DNA of 64,000 nt from Olsenella sp. An188 (GCF_002160255.1 NZ_NFKF01000003.1:224763-288762); one strand, 5' to 3'; shown: positions 1 to 10,087, counted from the stretch's first letter. Notes: generated from the letters alone by a model not told the origin. Program-made: numbers and translations.

Positions 1-2
1 AG

Positions 3-290
3 CCCGCGGCGGCCGTGACCTCCGCACGCCGCGCCGGCACCACCTCGGCCCTCGCCGACATCGAGAAGTACTTCACCATCTCCCAGATGCCGATCGTGAG
101 CAGCCGCTATTGGAACATGGTGCACGGTCAGAGCGCCGAGCAGGTCGAGCGGGACGAGGAGGGCCTGTGGACCATGCGCCAGCTCGGGCGCAACATGGCG
201 TGGCTGCTCAGGTGCGTCGAGGCCGGGCGTGCCGCGGGCGTGGGCCTGCCGGAGGCCGAGCCGGGCGCCTGGACCAACTTCGTGCGGTAG
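3..290 (+). CDS. Flavodoxin-fold NAD(P)H-dependent FMN reductase-like protein, C-terminal part
   Basis: The gene enters from outside the window and is read from base 3 to the TAG ending at 290, giving about 95 residues. The visible stretch A-R-R-A-G-T-T-S-A-L followed by I-E-K-Y-F-T-I-S-Q-M-P and S-S-R-Y-W-N-M-V-H-G is typical of the C-terminal half of NADPH-dependent FMN reductase / iron-sulfur flavoprotein family members, cytosolic redox proteins that bind FMN in a flavodoxin fold. Substrate cannot be inferred. It precedes the tmk operon by about 100 bp and is probably a separate unit. The catalytic and FMN-phosphate-binding N-terminus is not in the window. Confidence 0.7.
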   Translation, partial: PAAAVTSARRAGTTSALADIEKYFTISQMPIVSSRYWNMVHGQSAEQVERDEEGLWTMRQLGRNMAWLLRCVEAGRAAGVGLPEAEPGAWTNFVR

Positions 291-395
291 CCGGGCCTGC
301 GGCCGCGGCCGCTCCGCCGCCCCGTGGTTTTCTCGCGGCAGGACCCTCGTCGCGCTATCATGAAAAGGTTCACTAGCTCGTGAGGGGGAGGATGT

Positions 396-1021
396 ATGCG
401 CGGGGTCTTCATCACGCTCGAGGGGGCGGACGGCTGCGGCAAGTCCACGCAGGCCGCGCGTCTGGCCGACGCGCTCGAGGCGTCCGGCCGCGAGGTCGTG
501 CGCCTGCGCGAGCCCGGCGGCACCGCGATCTCCGAGAAGGTCCGCGCCATCCTGCTCGACCCGGCCAACGCCGAGATGTGCCCGGAGTGCGAGCTCATGC
601 TCTACGAGGCCAGTCGCGCCCAGCTCGTGCGCGAGGTGGTCGAGCCCGCCCTCTCGCGCGGCGCCGTGGTGCTGTGCGACCGCTTCTACGACTCGACCTA
701 CGCCTACCAGGCCGGGGGGCGCTCCCTGCCCGAGGACCTCGTCCGGCGCGCGAACGCCCTCGGCAGCTGCGGACTCGACCCCGATCGCACGCTTGTCTTC
801 GACCTCGACCCCGAGCTCGCCTACGCGCGCGCCACGGCCGGCGGCGCCGACCGCATGGAGGCCGAGGGGCTTGCGTTCCAGCGTCGCGTGTGCGACGCCT
901 ACCTGCGCCTCGCCCAGGCCGAGCCCGCCCGCGTGCGCGTCGTGGACGCCTCGGGCGAGCGGGAGGCGGTGGCGGGGCGCGCCCTCGCCGCGATCGCCGA
1001 CCTCGTGGACGTGAGCCGCCC

Positions 1022-1025
<4 letters not shown>
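396..1025 (+). CDS. tmk: Thymidylate kinase
   Basis: Phosphorylates dTMP to dTDP with ATP in the cytosol, an essential step of dTTP synthesis. The 209-residue product has the family length. The P-loop G-A-D-G-C-G-K-S-T lies near residues 10-18, the R-E-P-G-G-T motif near 39-44 and the D-R-F-Y-D-S-T motif near 93-99, all hallmarks of Tmk. ATG 396 follows a GGGGGAGG ribosome binding site. An upstream in-frame ATG at 380 in another frame is not used because the conserved N-terminus V-F-I-T-L-E-G starts here. Its stop overlaps the start of holB (ATGA type), as often seen for this replication operon. A TATCAT -10-like hexamer lies about 40 bp upstream. Confidence 0.96.
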
Positions 1026-2151
<1,126 letters not shown>

Positions 2152-2173
<22 letters not shown>

Positions 2174-3684
2174 AGTTCACCTATGCCGCCCGCGACCTGT
2201 GGTTCGACCCGGCCGGCACCGGCGCGCAGGAGGGCGACCACGTCATCTGCGCCACCGAGCGCGGCCACGAGATAGGCCTGGCCGTCGGCGACGCGCGCGA
2301 GGTCACGCCCGAGGAGCTCTCCTCCACGATCGGCGGCGCCCAGCTGCGCGACGTGGTGCGCATCGCGACCGAGGAGGACCTCGTGCGCGCCGACGAGCTC
2401 GCCCGCCGCGGCGAGGAGTCCATGCCCGCCTTCCGCCGCCACGTGGCGGAGTCGGGGCTCGACATGAAGCCGGTGGGCGTGGAGTACCTCTTCGACGGGG
2501 AGAAGGCCGTGTGCTACTTCGCCGCCGAGGAGCGCGTGGACTTCCGCCAGCTCGTGCGCGACCTCGCCCGCGAGTTCCACGTGCGCATCGACATGCGCCA
2601 GATCGGCGTGCGCGAGGAGGCGGCCATCGTGGGCGGCTACGGGCACTGCGGCCAGGAGCTCTGCTGCCGCCGCTTCGCCACCGGCTTCGACCCGGTCTCC
2701 ATCCGCATGGCCAAGGAGCAGGACCTGCCCCTCAACTCCACCAAGATCTCCGGCGCGTGCGGCCGCCTCATGTGCTGCCTGCGCTACGAGTTCGAGGCCT
2801 ACCGCGACTTCAAGAGCCGCGCGCCCAAGAGAAACGCCGTGATCGACACGCCGCTCGGCAAGGGCAAGATCGTCGAGTACGACACGCCCAAGGAGCAGAT
2901 TTGCCTGCGCCTCGAGAACGGCAAGCAGATCCGCGTGGCGCTCGCGGACATGACGGCCTCCGAGGCGGCGCACAGGAAGAGCGAGGAGCTCGGCTGCCCG
3001 TGCCGCCCCGACACCGTGACGCGCGAGGTGCTCGACCGCCTCGAGTCGCCCGACGTGCAGATGGCGCTCGCCGAGCTCGACCGCAAGAACGGCGTCGTCG
3101 CGGAGCCCGAGGTGGACGCGGCCGACCTCTTCGTGGAGCCGCGGCGCAAGAGGCGTCGCGCCACGGCCGGCGGTCCCGCGTCCGGCGAGAAGAACGAGCG
3201 CGTCGCGGGCTCGTCGGCGCCGTCCGGCGACGAGGCCGCCTCGGGGCGCCGCCGCCGCAAGCGCCGTCCGGGCGACGGCGGGGGAGCGTCCTCGGCGGCG
3301 TCGTCCGAGCAGCAGGCCGCCCCGGCGGCCGGCACGCACCGCAGGCGCCACCACCAGGCGGCCGAGGGCGGAGCTGCCGGCGAGGGCGCTCAGCAGGCCG
3401 GGCAGCGCCGCACGCGCCGCCCGGGCGACAAGGGCGGCCAGGCCGCGGCGGGCGAGAAGGGCGCGCAGCCGAGGGGCATGCAGCCGTCGCGCCGCCGGCG
3501 CGCCCAGCAGGGTGGCGCGGCCGCCGCCGGCGGCGAGCGGCCGGCGCCGCAGGGCGGCCAGGCGCCGCAGCAGCCGGGCGCCGAGGGTGCACCCAAGCGC
3601 CGGCGCCGCCGTCGCGGCGGCCGCGGGCGCGGCGGCGCGGGCTCGCCCGGCGAGGGCGGCGCGCCGGCGGGCGGCGCCGAGTAG
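2152..3684 (+). CDS. ricT: PSP1-domain RicT-like protein with long Arg/Gly-rich tail
   Basis: The first ~290 residues form a PSP1/RicT domain. Its Cys signature is visible: Y-G-H-C-G-Q-E-L-C-C-R-R followed by S-G-A-C-G-R-L-M-C-C-L. In Bacillus, RicT works with RicA and RicF on RNase Y-dependent mRNA processing and the complex carries iron-sulfur clusters; that role is established for the family, not shown here. Residues ~330-510 are a low-complexity, disordered extension with repeated R-R-R-R-K-R-R and Gly/Ala/Gln-rich blocks, ending in R-G-G-R-G-R-G-G, suggesting RNA or ribosome contact. ATG 2152 gives the conserved N-terminus and overlaps holB. Lengthening by such a tail is unusual relative to ~270-residue Firmicute RicT. 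Confidence 0.85.
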
Positions 3685-3753
3685 CGTCGAGCCCGCGTTC
3701 TTCTCGCCTAGATGGTATGGGCCGTCCGCGACCTCGCACGCCCCAGAGCGCGT

Positions 3754-3854
3754 AGGTTGCGGACGGTTTTCTCGTCTGAATCGACCGCAACTCGCACGTG
3801 CGTGGGCTACGTGCGGGTTGCGGTCACTTTGGGAGGCCAAACCGTCCGCAACCT
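3754..3854. repeat. Nested inverted repeats after ricT
   Basis: Outer arms of 16 bp (3754-3769 and 3839-3854, AGGTTGCGGACGGTTT and its exact complement) enclose a second pair of 17-bp arms (3783-3799 and 3809-3825, one mismatch). The outer left arm runs directly into TTCTCGTC, a near copy of the window-wide motif CTTCTCGCC. An exact CTTCTCGCC copy lies at 3700-3708. The element sits between the 3' ends of convergent genes and could act as a bidirectional terminator or be a mobile-repeat remnant. Confidence 0.8.
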
Positions 3855-3894
3855 GCATATGTCCCCCGTGCGGCCGTGGCCGGCGCCGGCGTTG

Positions 3895-4135
3895 CTTAGG
3901 GATACGGGGTTATGGCAACCGCGTTGCCCCGCGTGCTTAGAAATCCCGGGTTATGGCAGCCAAGGAGTGCCCATGGCGCGCGGCAAGGCGAGAAACCCCA
4001 GGTGGCGAGAAGCCCGACGGTCCTTCTCGCTGCCATAACTCCACTTTCGTAAGCGCGCGGCGGGTCAGTGCTGCCATAACCCCGTATCCCTAAGCAGGTC
4101 GTGGCCCGGCGCTGCCATAACCCCAGTTCTTTAAG
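3895..4135. repeat. Five-copy 25-mer family with core GCTGCCATAAC...TAAG
   Basis: Copies lie at 3895-3917 and 3936-3960 in one orientation and at 4029-4053, 4072-4094 and 4111-4135 in the other. The pattern is GCTGCCATAACYCC, a variable 6-7 bases, then TAAG. The first and fourth copies are exact complements over 23 bp, so the cluster can fold back on itself. The surrounding 3685-4242 gap holds no convincing gene; 4136-4242 is very GC-rich simple sequence (GCGGCGCGG runs). Function unknown. Confidence 0.8.
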
Positions 4136-4242
4136 CGGCGCGGGGCGGCGGCGCGCGGTGGTGGTGCGGCGCGGGGCGGCGGCGCGGCGCGGTGGCGGTG
4201 TGGTGCGGCGCGGGGTGGCGCCGTGCGTCGCGCCTGGCCCCG

Positions 4243-6876
4243 CTACGCGAGCGCGGCCAGGCGCAGCACGAGCTCGACGGTCCCGACCGCGTAGCCGCCG
4301 CGCGCGAAGAGCCCCACCGGCGCGCCCGCCGCGCGGCAGTCCGCGAGCAGGCAGAGCGGCAGCGCCTCCGGGTCGGCGAACATGCGGCGCGCGAGGCGCT
4401 CGGGGAGCTCGGAGAAGTCGTCGCGGACGAGCGTCACGACCACGCCGGCGTCGCGCAGCACGGAGAGGGAGCGCGCGAGCGTGGGGTCGGCCGCCGCGGC
4501 CTCGGCGTCCTCGCGCGTGACGAGCGTCACGCCCACGCCGGCCGCGCCCACGCCGGCCGCGCTGTCGGCGAGCTCGTTCAGCAGGTGCTCCGTCGGCTCC
4601 TCGGCAAGCTCCAGGAACGCCACGAGGCCAAGGCCCTTCTCGCCGGCGCGCACGAGGCCCCCCGCGGCCGGGAGCTCGATTGCCTGGAACATGTCCTCGG
4701 CCGCGGGCTCGCGCATCCGCAGCGCCACCTCGCACGTCCCGTCCACCTCGAGGGCGCGCTCGAGGACCTGCTGGTTGCCGCCCGGCAGGCGGACCGTGGT
4801 GGTGAGCCGGTACGTCCCGGCCGGCACCGAGAGCGTCAGCGCGCCGTCCTCGAACTCAGAGCCCCACAGGTCGAGCGGCGCAAAGCCAAAGAGCTCCTGG
4901 CCGCCCACCTGCATCGACGTGGTGAGCCGGGCGAGCGACCAGTCCACGCCGTAGACGGGCGCGCGGCCCTCGTCGCAGGTAAGGCGCAGCGAGGCGTCCC
5001 GCTCGCCCGGGGACTCGGGCGAGCCCTCCACGCACGCCCACCGTCCGCAGGCGAGAAGCGCCTCGGCCCGCCCGTCGGCCTCCCCCAGTCGCGCGGGCAC
5101 CCCGAGCGAGCGGCAGGCCGCCACGAAGAGCGTGCGGCGCGTGACCTCCGACGCCTCGCCCGAGGCGAGCGCCCCGACGGGCGTCCCCACGAGCTTGGCC
5201 ACGTGCTCCGCCGGCGAGAAGCGCAGGTGGTCGGCGAGCCACGCCCAGGCGGCGCGCGGGTCGCGCCCGACCAGCGCCGCGAGCTCGTCCGGCAGCGCCG
5301 CGGGCAGCACGGGGCGCCAGGCGCTCAGGTGCTCGAGGCCGACGCGCGGGCAGAGCACGTAGCGCTCCCAGGTCTCGCGCGCCTCCTCCGGCGCGAGCCC
5401 CGCGGCGGCCAGCCGCGCCAGCGCCGTGTCGCGCCCGGCGAGCGCGGCGGCGAGGTGGCCCTCAAGCACGTCGGCGGAAAGGTCGAGCCAGTCCTTCTCG
5501 GCAAGGCCCGCCAGCATCGTCAGGCGCTCCGGCTCCGGACCGGCGCACAGGAACGCAAGCACCTCGTCGGCGTTCCCGAGCGCTCCGCCCAGCACGCGCG
5601 CCACCACGGCGGGGTCGTCTTCCGGGCGCAGCCCGGCGGCGCGCGCCGCAAGCGCCTCGGCGTGCGCGCGCATGGACGCCACGGAGGCGCGGCGCCTCTC
5701 GTCCGCCTCGGCCTTGCGCGCTCGGCCGCGCTCGGCCATCTCGGGCGTGAGCGCGCCGGACGGGGCCGGGTGGTCCCTGGGCGCCCGCACGTCGATCGCG
5801 CGCCAGCCGGAGTTGCTCTCGCTCACGCGCGCGGCCGAGAGCGCCAGGCACACCTGCGAGACGAGGGCGGTGTCCACGTCCTTCTCGGCCATGAGCGCGC
5901 CCGCGCTGGCGTGGACGCGGACGCTCCCGTGGCCCAGCACCGCGCCGCAGCGGCCCTCGTCGTCGGCGGTGAGGGTGACGAGCGGCCGCCACCCGGCCAT
6001 GTTGAGGACCTCGAGCGAGACCGTCGCCCCCGCGGCCGGGCGCTCGTCAGCCCCGAGGACGCGGACCTCGAGCGGCGAGGACTCGGCGTAGGACTGCGTG
6101 ACGCCCACCGTGACGGAGCAGCCGCTGCGCATGAGCACGTCCTCGGGGGCGCAGCCAAAGTCCGAGAAGAGCCGCGTGGCCACCATCGGCGCGCGACCGG
6201 AGGCCGCCGTGAACCACCCGCGGTCGAGCGCCTCCTCGGGCTCGCAGGCGCCGAGGTAGTGCCAGCGGCCGCCCGCGTAGGCCTCCACCCAGGCGTGGTT
6301 GTCGTCGCAGTGGGCCCACCAGGGCACGTAGAGCTGGCGGGCCGGGATGCCCACGGCGCGCAGCGCGGAGACGAGCAGCGTGGACTCCTCGCCGCAGCGG
6401 CCCGCCGCGCCCGCGATCACGCCGAGGGCGCCCAGGGTGCGCCCGTCGGTGGTCTGGTAGGTCGCCACCTCGGCGCACCAGTAGTTGACCTCGATTACGG
6501 CGCGCTCGGCGGCAAGCCCGGCCACGCGCGGGGCGAGCGCCTCCCAGAGCGCCTCGCGGCAGCGGTCGAGCGGCTCGTTGTTCACGCGCGGGCACGCCAC
6601 GTAGTGCACGAAGACGTCCTCGGGCAGCGCCGCGGTCTCCGGGCGGGACTCGCGCAGCATGAGCGCGTGGCGCGCGTGGGCGGCGAGCACGTCGAAGGGG
6701 GTGTCGAAGACGTCCGTGAGCGGCAGCGTGGCGCAGAAGTAGCGCGCGAGGACGGCGTCGTCGATCGGCAGCGCCTGGAGGGCGGCGTCGAGCTCGCGGC
6801 CCTTCTCGCCGAGAAGGGGGCGGCGGGCGTCGAAGCGCGAGGCTGCGTAGTCTGCGAGCTGCTCGGAGAGCTGCAT
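4243..6876 (-). CDS. Large transglutaminase-like domain protein
   Basis: An 877-residue protein without signal peptide. A transglutaminase/cysteine-protease fold spans about residues 120-215: catalytic Cys161 in A-G-R-C-G-E-E-S, His194 in D-N-H-A-W-V-E, and W-H-Y-L-G-A-C-E-P where the third residue of the triad sits. Residues ~240-330 look like Ig/carboxypeptidase-regulatory-like beta domains. A second, weaker transglutaminase-like stretch near residues 560-620 (A-C-R-S-L-G-V-P-A-R) lacks an obvious catalytic Cys. The last ~100 residues resemble a thioredoxin-like fold. ATG 6876 follows AAGGAG; the in-frame upstream ATG at 7080 has no such site and would overlap queD. It is divergent from queD across 190 bp. 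Possible peptidase or protein cross-linking role; substrate unknown. Confidence 0.75.
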   Translation of the reverse strand: MQLSEQLADYAASRFDARRPLLGEKGRELDAALQALPIDDAVLARYFCATLPLTDVFDTPFDVLAAHARHALMLRESRPETAALPEDVFVHYVACPRVNNEPLDRCREALWEALAPRVAGLAAERAVIEVNYWCAEVATYQTTDGRTLGALGVIAGAAGRCGEESTLLVSALRAVGIPARQLYVPWWAHCDDNHAWVEAYAGGRWHYLGACEPEEALDRGWFTAASGRAPMVATRLFSDFGCAPEDVLMRSGCSVTVGVTQSYAESSPLEVRVLGADERPAAGATVSLEVLNMAGWRPLVTLTADDEGRCGAVLGHGSVRVHASAGALMAEKDVDTALVSQVCLALSAARVSESNSGWRAIDVRAPRDHPAPSGALTPEMAERGRARKAEADERRRASVASMRAHAEALAARAAGLRPEDDPAVVARVLGGALGNADEVLAFLCAGPEPERLTMLAGLAEKDWLDLSADVLEGHLAAALAGRDTALARLAAAGLAPEEARETWERYVLCPRVGLEHLSAWRPVLPAALPDELAALVGRDPRAAWAWLADHLRFSPAEHVAKLVGTPVGALASGEASEVTRRTLFVAACRSLGVPARLGEADGRAEALLACGRWACVEGSPESPGERDASLRLTCDEGRAPVYGVDWSLARLTTSMQVGGQELFGFAPLDLWGSEFEDGALTLSVPAGTYRLTTTVRLPGGNQQVLERALEVDGTCEVALRMREPAAEDMFQAIELPAAGGLVRAGEKGLGLVAFLELAEEPTEHLLNELADSAAGVGAAGVGVTLVTREDAEAAAADPTLARSLSVLRDAGVVVTLVRDDFSELPERLARRMFADPEALPLCLLADCRAAGAPVGLFARGGYAVGTVELVLRLAALA

Positions 6877-7066
6877 GGGTGCTCCTTGGGTCGGGGCGCG
6901 CGGGGCGCCGCGGTCTGGCGGCCTGCTATGGTAGCCCAACGCGCCGGCCCGCTGCCGCGACGTCCGCGAGGCGGCGCGTGCGCAGGCCCCGTGGTTTGGG
7001 CGCGCCGGCGAGAAGGGCCGCGCGTCGCCTGCGCTACCATGGACCCACCCGACCGAGAGGATCCCC

Positions 7067-7489
7067 ATGTACGGACTCAAGACCGAGGCGAGCTTCGACT
7101 CCGCGCACTTCCTGGCCGACTACCACGGAAAGTGCGAGAACCTCCACGGACACCGCTGGCGCGTCGTGTGCTACCTGCGCTCCGGCGAGCTGGGCGGGGC
7201 CGGGACGGAGCGCGACATGGTCTGCGACTTCGGCGCGTTCAAGCGCGAGGTCCGCTCGCTCGTGGCGGAGTTCGACCACATGTTCCTCGTGGAGGAGGGA
7301 ACGCTCGCGCCGGCCACCGTCGCGGCGCTCGAGTCCGAGGGCTTCACCCTCAAGGTCCTGCCCTTCCGCACCACGGCCGAGAACCTCGCGCGGCACTTCT
7401 GCGAGCGCCTGCGCGAGCGGGGGCTGCCGTGCTCGCAGGTCGACGTCTACGAGACCCCGCTCAACTGCGCGACCTACCTCTGGGAGTAG
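7067..7489 (+). CDS. queD: 6-carboxytetrahydropterin synthase
   Basis: Converts dihydroneopterin triphosphate to 6-carboxy-tetrahydropterin, the second step of queuosine/7-deazaguanine synthesis. The 140-residue size fits QueD. Zinc ligands are visible as His in F-D-S-A-H-F (residue ~14) and H-G-H (residues ~28-30) after the catalytic Cys in G-K-C-E-N-L-H-G-H. The F-D-H-M-F-L motif near 66 and the P-F-R-T-T-A-E-N-L-A motif near 102, followed by V-Y-E-T at ~127, complete the family pattern. ATG 7067 is preceded by GAGAGG. No other que gene is in the window, so the pathway must be completed elsewhere. A 6-pyruvoyl-tetrahydropterin synthase-like activity cannot be excluded from sequence alone. 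Confidence 0.9.
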   Translation: MYGLKTEASFDSAHFLADYHGKCENLHGHRWRVVCYLRSGELGGAGTERDMVCDFGAFKREVRSLVAEFDHMFLVEEGTLAPATVAALESEGFTLKVLPFRTTAENLARHFCERLRERGLPCSQVDVYETPLNCATYLWE

Positions 7490-7666
7490 CCCCGGGCGCA
7501 GTTCAGGGAGGGACTGGGGGCGGCCTTTCCGGCCCCGAGCCGCCCGTCGCCGACGCAGCGCCGCCGGCCCCCTAGTTTTTCTTGCGCATCGGTTGCGTCC
7601 GGCGGGGTCGCTATACTCTCAGGTGGGGGGAGAGAGTCGGGAGACTGGGAGAGGCGGAGGTGCGTC

Positions 7667-8710
7667 ATGGGAAGCAACTCCCTGCACGGTGTCAATCTCA
7701 CGGGCTGGCTGACGCTCGAGTCGTGGGTCACGCCCGAGCTCTTTGCCGAGGCGGGCGCCCTTGACGAGGAGGCGCTCGTCACCGCGCTCGGGCCGCGGCG
7801 CTACGCCGAGCTCGTGCGGCGCCACCGGGCCTCGTTCGTCACGCGCGAGGACTTCGTCAAGATAGCCTCCCGCGGCTTCAACGCCGTGCGCCTGGGCGTG
7901 CCCTGGTACGTCTACGGCGAGCAGGGTCCCGAGCCCGGCCCCTACGTGGGCTGCATCGAGCACGTCGACCAGGCGCTCGACTGGGCGGAGGAGATCGGCC
8001 TCAAGGTCGTCTTCACGCTGGCGATAAACCCGGGCGGCCCGCACTCGGGCAACGGCATCGCCCCCGACCTGGCCGACTGCCACGTCCCGCGCGACGGCGT
8101 GCTCGACGTGGTCTATGCGCTCTCCAAGCGCTACGCCTCGCGCGTGGGCTTCTTCGGCCTGGAGCTCGCCGACGACGCGGTCCCGCAGGTCCGCCGCGGC
8201 CTCACCCTCACAGACGGCGTCCCCCTGCACCGCCTGCGCAACTACTACCGCGAGGCCTACGAGCTCGTGCGCAGCGCCGCCGGGGAGGACCCGGTCGTCA
8301 TCATGCCCGACGGCGGGGTCGCCAACGGCTGGGGCCGCTTCATGGCGCAGCGCCACTACCGCAACGTCTGGCTCGACTGCCACCTCGACCGCTCCGCCCC
8401 GCGCGTGGACGTCTCCGGACCCTCCGGCGTGCGGCGCCTCGTCGCCGCGCACGCGCGCCACGTCCGCGACGCCCAGCGCTCCGGCATGCCGGTCATGGTG
8501 GGCAAGTGGTCGTCCTCCCTGCCGATCGCCGACTCCCAGATGACGCCTGAGGGGCGCATCGCACTCGAGCGGGTCTACACCTCCGAGCAGCTCGGCTCCT
8601 ACGAGAAGTGCCCCGCGTGGTTCTTCAACACCTGGAAGACGAGCGGGATGCTCGCCGGCTGGGACGCGCGCGTCGCGCTCGCCACCTTCGAGCGCGGGAT
8701 GATCGTCTGA
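7667..8710 (+). CDS. GH5-like (beta/alpha)8 protein lacking the catalytic glutamates
   Basis: 347 residues resembling GH5 exo-glucanase/cellulase proteins: N-terminal G-V-N-L-T-G-W-L, the G-F-N-A-V-R-L-G-V-P-W strand at ~70-80, W-L-D-C-H near 235-239 and a C-terminal W-F-F-N-T-W-K-T. The acid/base motif Asn-Glu-Pro is replaced by Asp169-Asp170-Ala171, and the nucleophile expected in V-G-E-W is Lys280 (V-G-K-W-S). No signal peptide is seen, so it is probably cytosolic. A TATACT -10 hexamer lies at 7612. The TGA stop overlaps the rsmI start codon. Either a pseudoenzyme or a hydrolase with altered chemistry; carbohydrate binding is likely, hydrolysis is not. Confidence 0.7.
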   Translation: MGSNSLHGVNLTGWLTLESWVTPELFAEAGALDEEALVTALGPRRYAELVRRHRASFVTREDFVKIASRGFNAVRLGVPWYVYGEQGPEPGPYVGCIEHVDQALDWAEEIGLKVVFTLAINPGGPHSGNGIAPDLADCHVPRDGVLDVVYALSKRYASRVGFFGLELADDAVPQVRRGLTLTDGVPLHRLRNYYREAYELVRSAAGEDPVVIMPDGGVANGWGRFMAQRHYRNVWLDCHLDRSAPRVDVSGPSGVRRLVAAHARHVRDAQRSGMPVMVGKWSSSLPIADSQMTPEGRIALERVYTSEQLGSYEKCPAWFFNTWKTSGMLAGWDARVALATFERGMIV

Positions 8711-9567
8711 TGGCCGGACTGCTCAGCGTCGTCGGAACCCCCATAGGAAACCTCGAGGACGCCTCGCCCCGCGTGGTCCGCACGCTCGGCGAGGCGGACC
8801 TCGTGCTCTGCGAAGACACGCGCGTCACCGGCAGGCTCCTGAGCGCGCTCGGCGTGCGCGCGCGACTCGAGCGCTGCGACGAGAACGTCATGGCCAGTCG
8901 CATCGAGGGGGTGCTCGCGCGCCTGGCGGCCGGCGAGCGGGTCGCCTTCGTCTCGGACGCCGGCATGCCGGGCGTCTCCGACCCGGGCCAGCGCCTCGTG
9001 GACGCCGCCCTCGACGCCGGCGAGCGGGTCGAGGTGGTGCCCGGTCCGAGTGCCGTGACCTGCGCGCTCGTAGCGTCGGGGCTCGCGAGCGAGCACTTCT
9101 TCTTCGAGGGGTTCCTCCCGCGGCGTCCCGGCGCGCAGCGCGCGCGGCTTGAGGAGCTCGCCGCGGTGCCGGGCGCGATCGTGGTCTACGAGAGCCCGCG
9201 CCGCGTCGCCGAGACGCTCGCCAACGTCGCCGAGGTGATGGGCGGCCGGCGCGTCGCGCTCGTGCGCGAGCTCACCAAGCTCCACGAGGAGGTCGTGCGC
9301 GGCGAGGCCGCCGAGCTCGCCGCCGAGGTCGCCGCGCGCGGCGAGGTGCGCGGCGAGTGCGTCGTCGTGATCGCCGCGCCGGGCCCCGACGAGCTCGAGC
9401 GCCGCCGTGCCGCCGCGGCGGGCCCCGCGCGCCCGCTCGAGGAGGAGATCTCCGCCGGCCTCGCGGCGGGGGAGCCCAAGAGCGCGCTTGCCAAGCGCCT
9501 GGCGCGCGCCTTCGGCCTGCCGCGCGCCGAGGTCTACGACGCCGTGGTGGCCGCGGCGGGCCGGTAG
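8710..9567 (+). CDS. rsmI: 16S rRNA (cytidine1402-2'-O)-methyltransferase
   Basis: SAM-dependent tetrapyrrole-methylase-fold enzyme that 2'-O-methylates C1402 in the ribosomal P site. Family motifs are clear: V-G-T-P-I-G-N-L-E-D at residues ~8-17, E-D-T-R near 36, S-D-A-G-M-P-G-V-S-D-P-G near 80-91, V-V-P-G-P-S-A-V near 104, and the Y-E-S-P-R-R-V motif near 157. 285 residues is the usual length. ATG 8710 overlaps the TGA of the upstream GH5-like gene, so the two are co-transcribed although no functional link is obvious. A GGTTCTTCTCGCC motif copy follows the stop by about 15 bp. Confidence 0.94.
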   Translation: MAGLLSVVGTPIGNLEDASPRVVRTLGEADLVLCEDTRVTGRLLSALGVRARLERCDENVMASRIEGVLARLAAGERVAFVSDAGMPGVSDPGQRLVDAALDAGERVEVVPGPSAVTCALVASGLASEHFFFEGFLPRRPGAQRARLEELAAVPGAIVVYESPRRVAETLANVAEVMGGRRVALVRELTKLHEEVVRGEAAELAAEVAARGEVRGECVVVIAAPGPDELERRRAAAAGPARPLEEEISAGLAAGEPKSALAKRLARAFGLPRAEVYDAVVAAAGR

Positions 9568-9768
9568 CGGGCGGACCTCGAGGTTCTTCTCGCCCGGGCC
9601 CGGGCCGGGGTGTGGCCGTGGCCCGCCGAAACGGCGACCCGATTGGGCACGACGCGGCTGCCCGCGGCACAAGCGCGCGACCCTGGTCTGCCAGAAAAGT
9701 GGCCCGATTGGGTGTCTGGCCCTTCCCGCGTCTCCGGGGAGCCCCGTCCTGTCACAAAACCCCTTTGG

Positions 9769-9884
9769 TTGGGTGGCATGTTTGATGCCCGACTCCACCC
9801 AGGGGGCCGCCTGGGGCCGTTTTGCCAGGTTTTTCTCGACATTGGGTGGCATTCTTGATGCACCCCATCAAACATGCCACCCAA
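9769..9884. repeat. Inverted repeat family TTGGGTGGCATGTTTGATG
   Basis: The 19-mer lies at 9769-9787, recurs with two mismatches at 9842-9860, and its exact complement is at 9866-9884. The second and third copies form a tight hairpin with a 5-base loop. Between copies one and two is TTTTTCTCGAC, a variant of the window-wide motif. CTGTCACAAAACCC lies just upstream at 9749. The same 19-mer and the same TTTGTGACAG sequence recur at 40.26-40.50 kb. The whole 9568-10087 gap contains no gene I can support. Confidence 0.85.
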
Positions 9885-9906
9885 TCGCGGCCCTTTTTTG
9901 CGGCGG

Positions 9907-9990
9907 GGCGAGAAGGACGCCGCGGAGTCGGAGGACGCGGCGGGGCGAGAAGGACGCGGCGGGGCGAGAAGGGCACAGCAGGGCGAGAAG
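9907..9990 (+). repeat. Tandem cluster of four GGCGAGAAG copies
   Basis: Exact copies at 9907, 9944, 9963 and 9982, all in one orientation, within a stretch of GAGAAGGACGC-like imperfect repeats upstream of metG. Spacings are 37, 19 and 19 bp. It lies 5' of the probable metG promoter, where TACAAT at 10043-10048 is a good -10 candidate. Confidence 0.8.
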
Positions 9991-10087
9991 CGCGCGGCGC
10001 CGACAAGCGCGCTCCGCCCGCCCGTCGCGTGGGCGTTAGCGCTACAATCGACCCCGCATGCCAAGATCCGTCATGAGGAGTCGTCAC

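Noticed and set aside
4192..7575. Open frame of more than 1100 codons on the + strand antisense to the transglutaminase-like gene
   Set aside because: High-GC shadow frame: Arg/Gly/Ala/His-rich, no family signature, and the minus-strand frame carries clear catalytic motifs.
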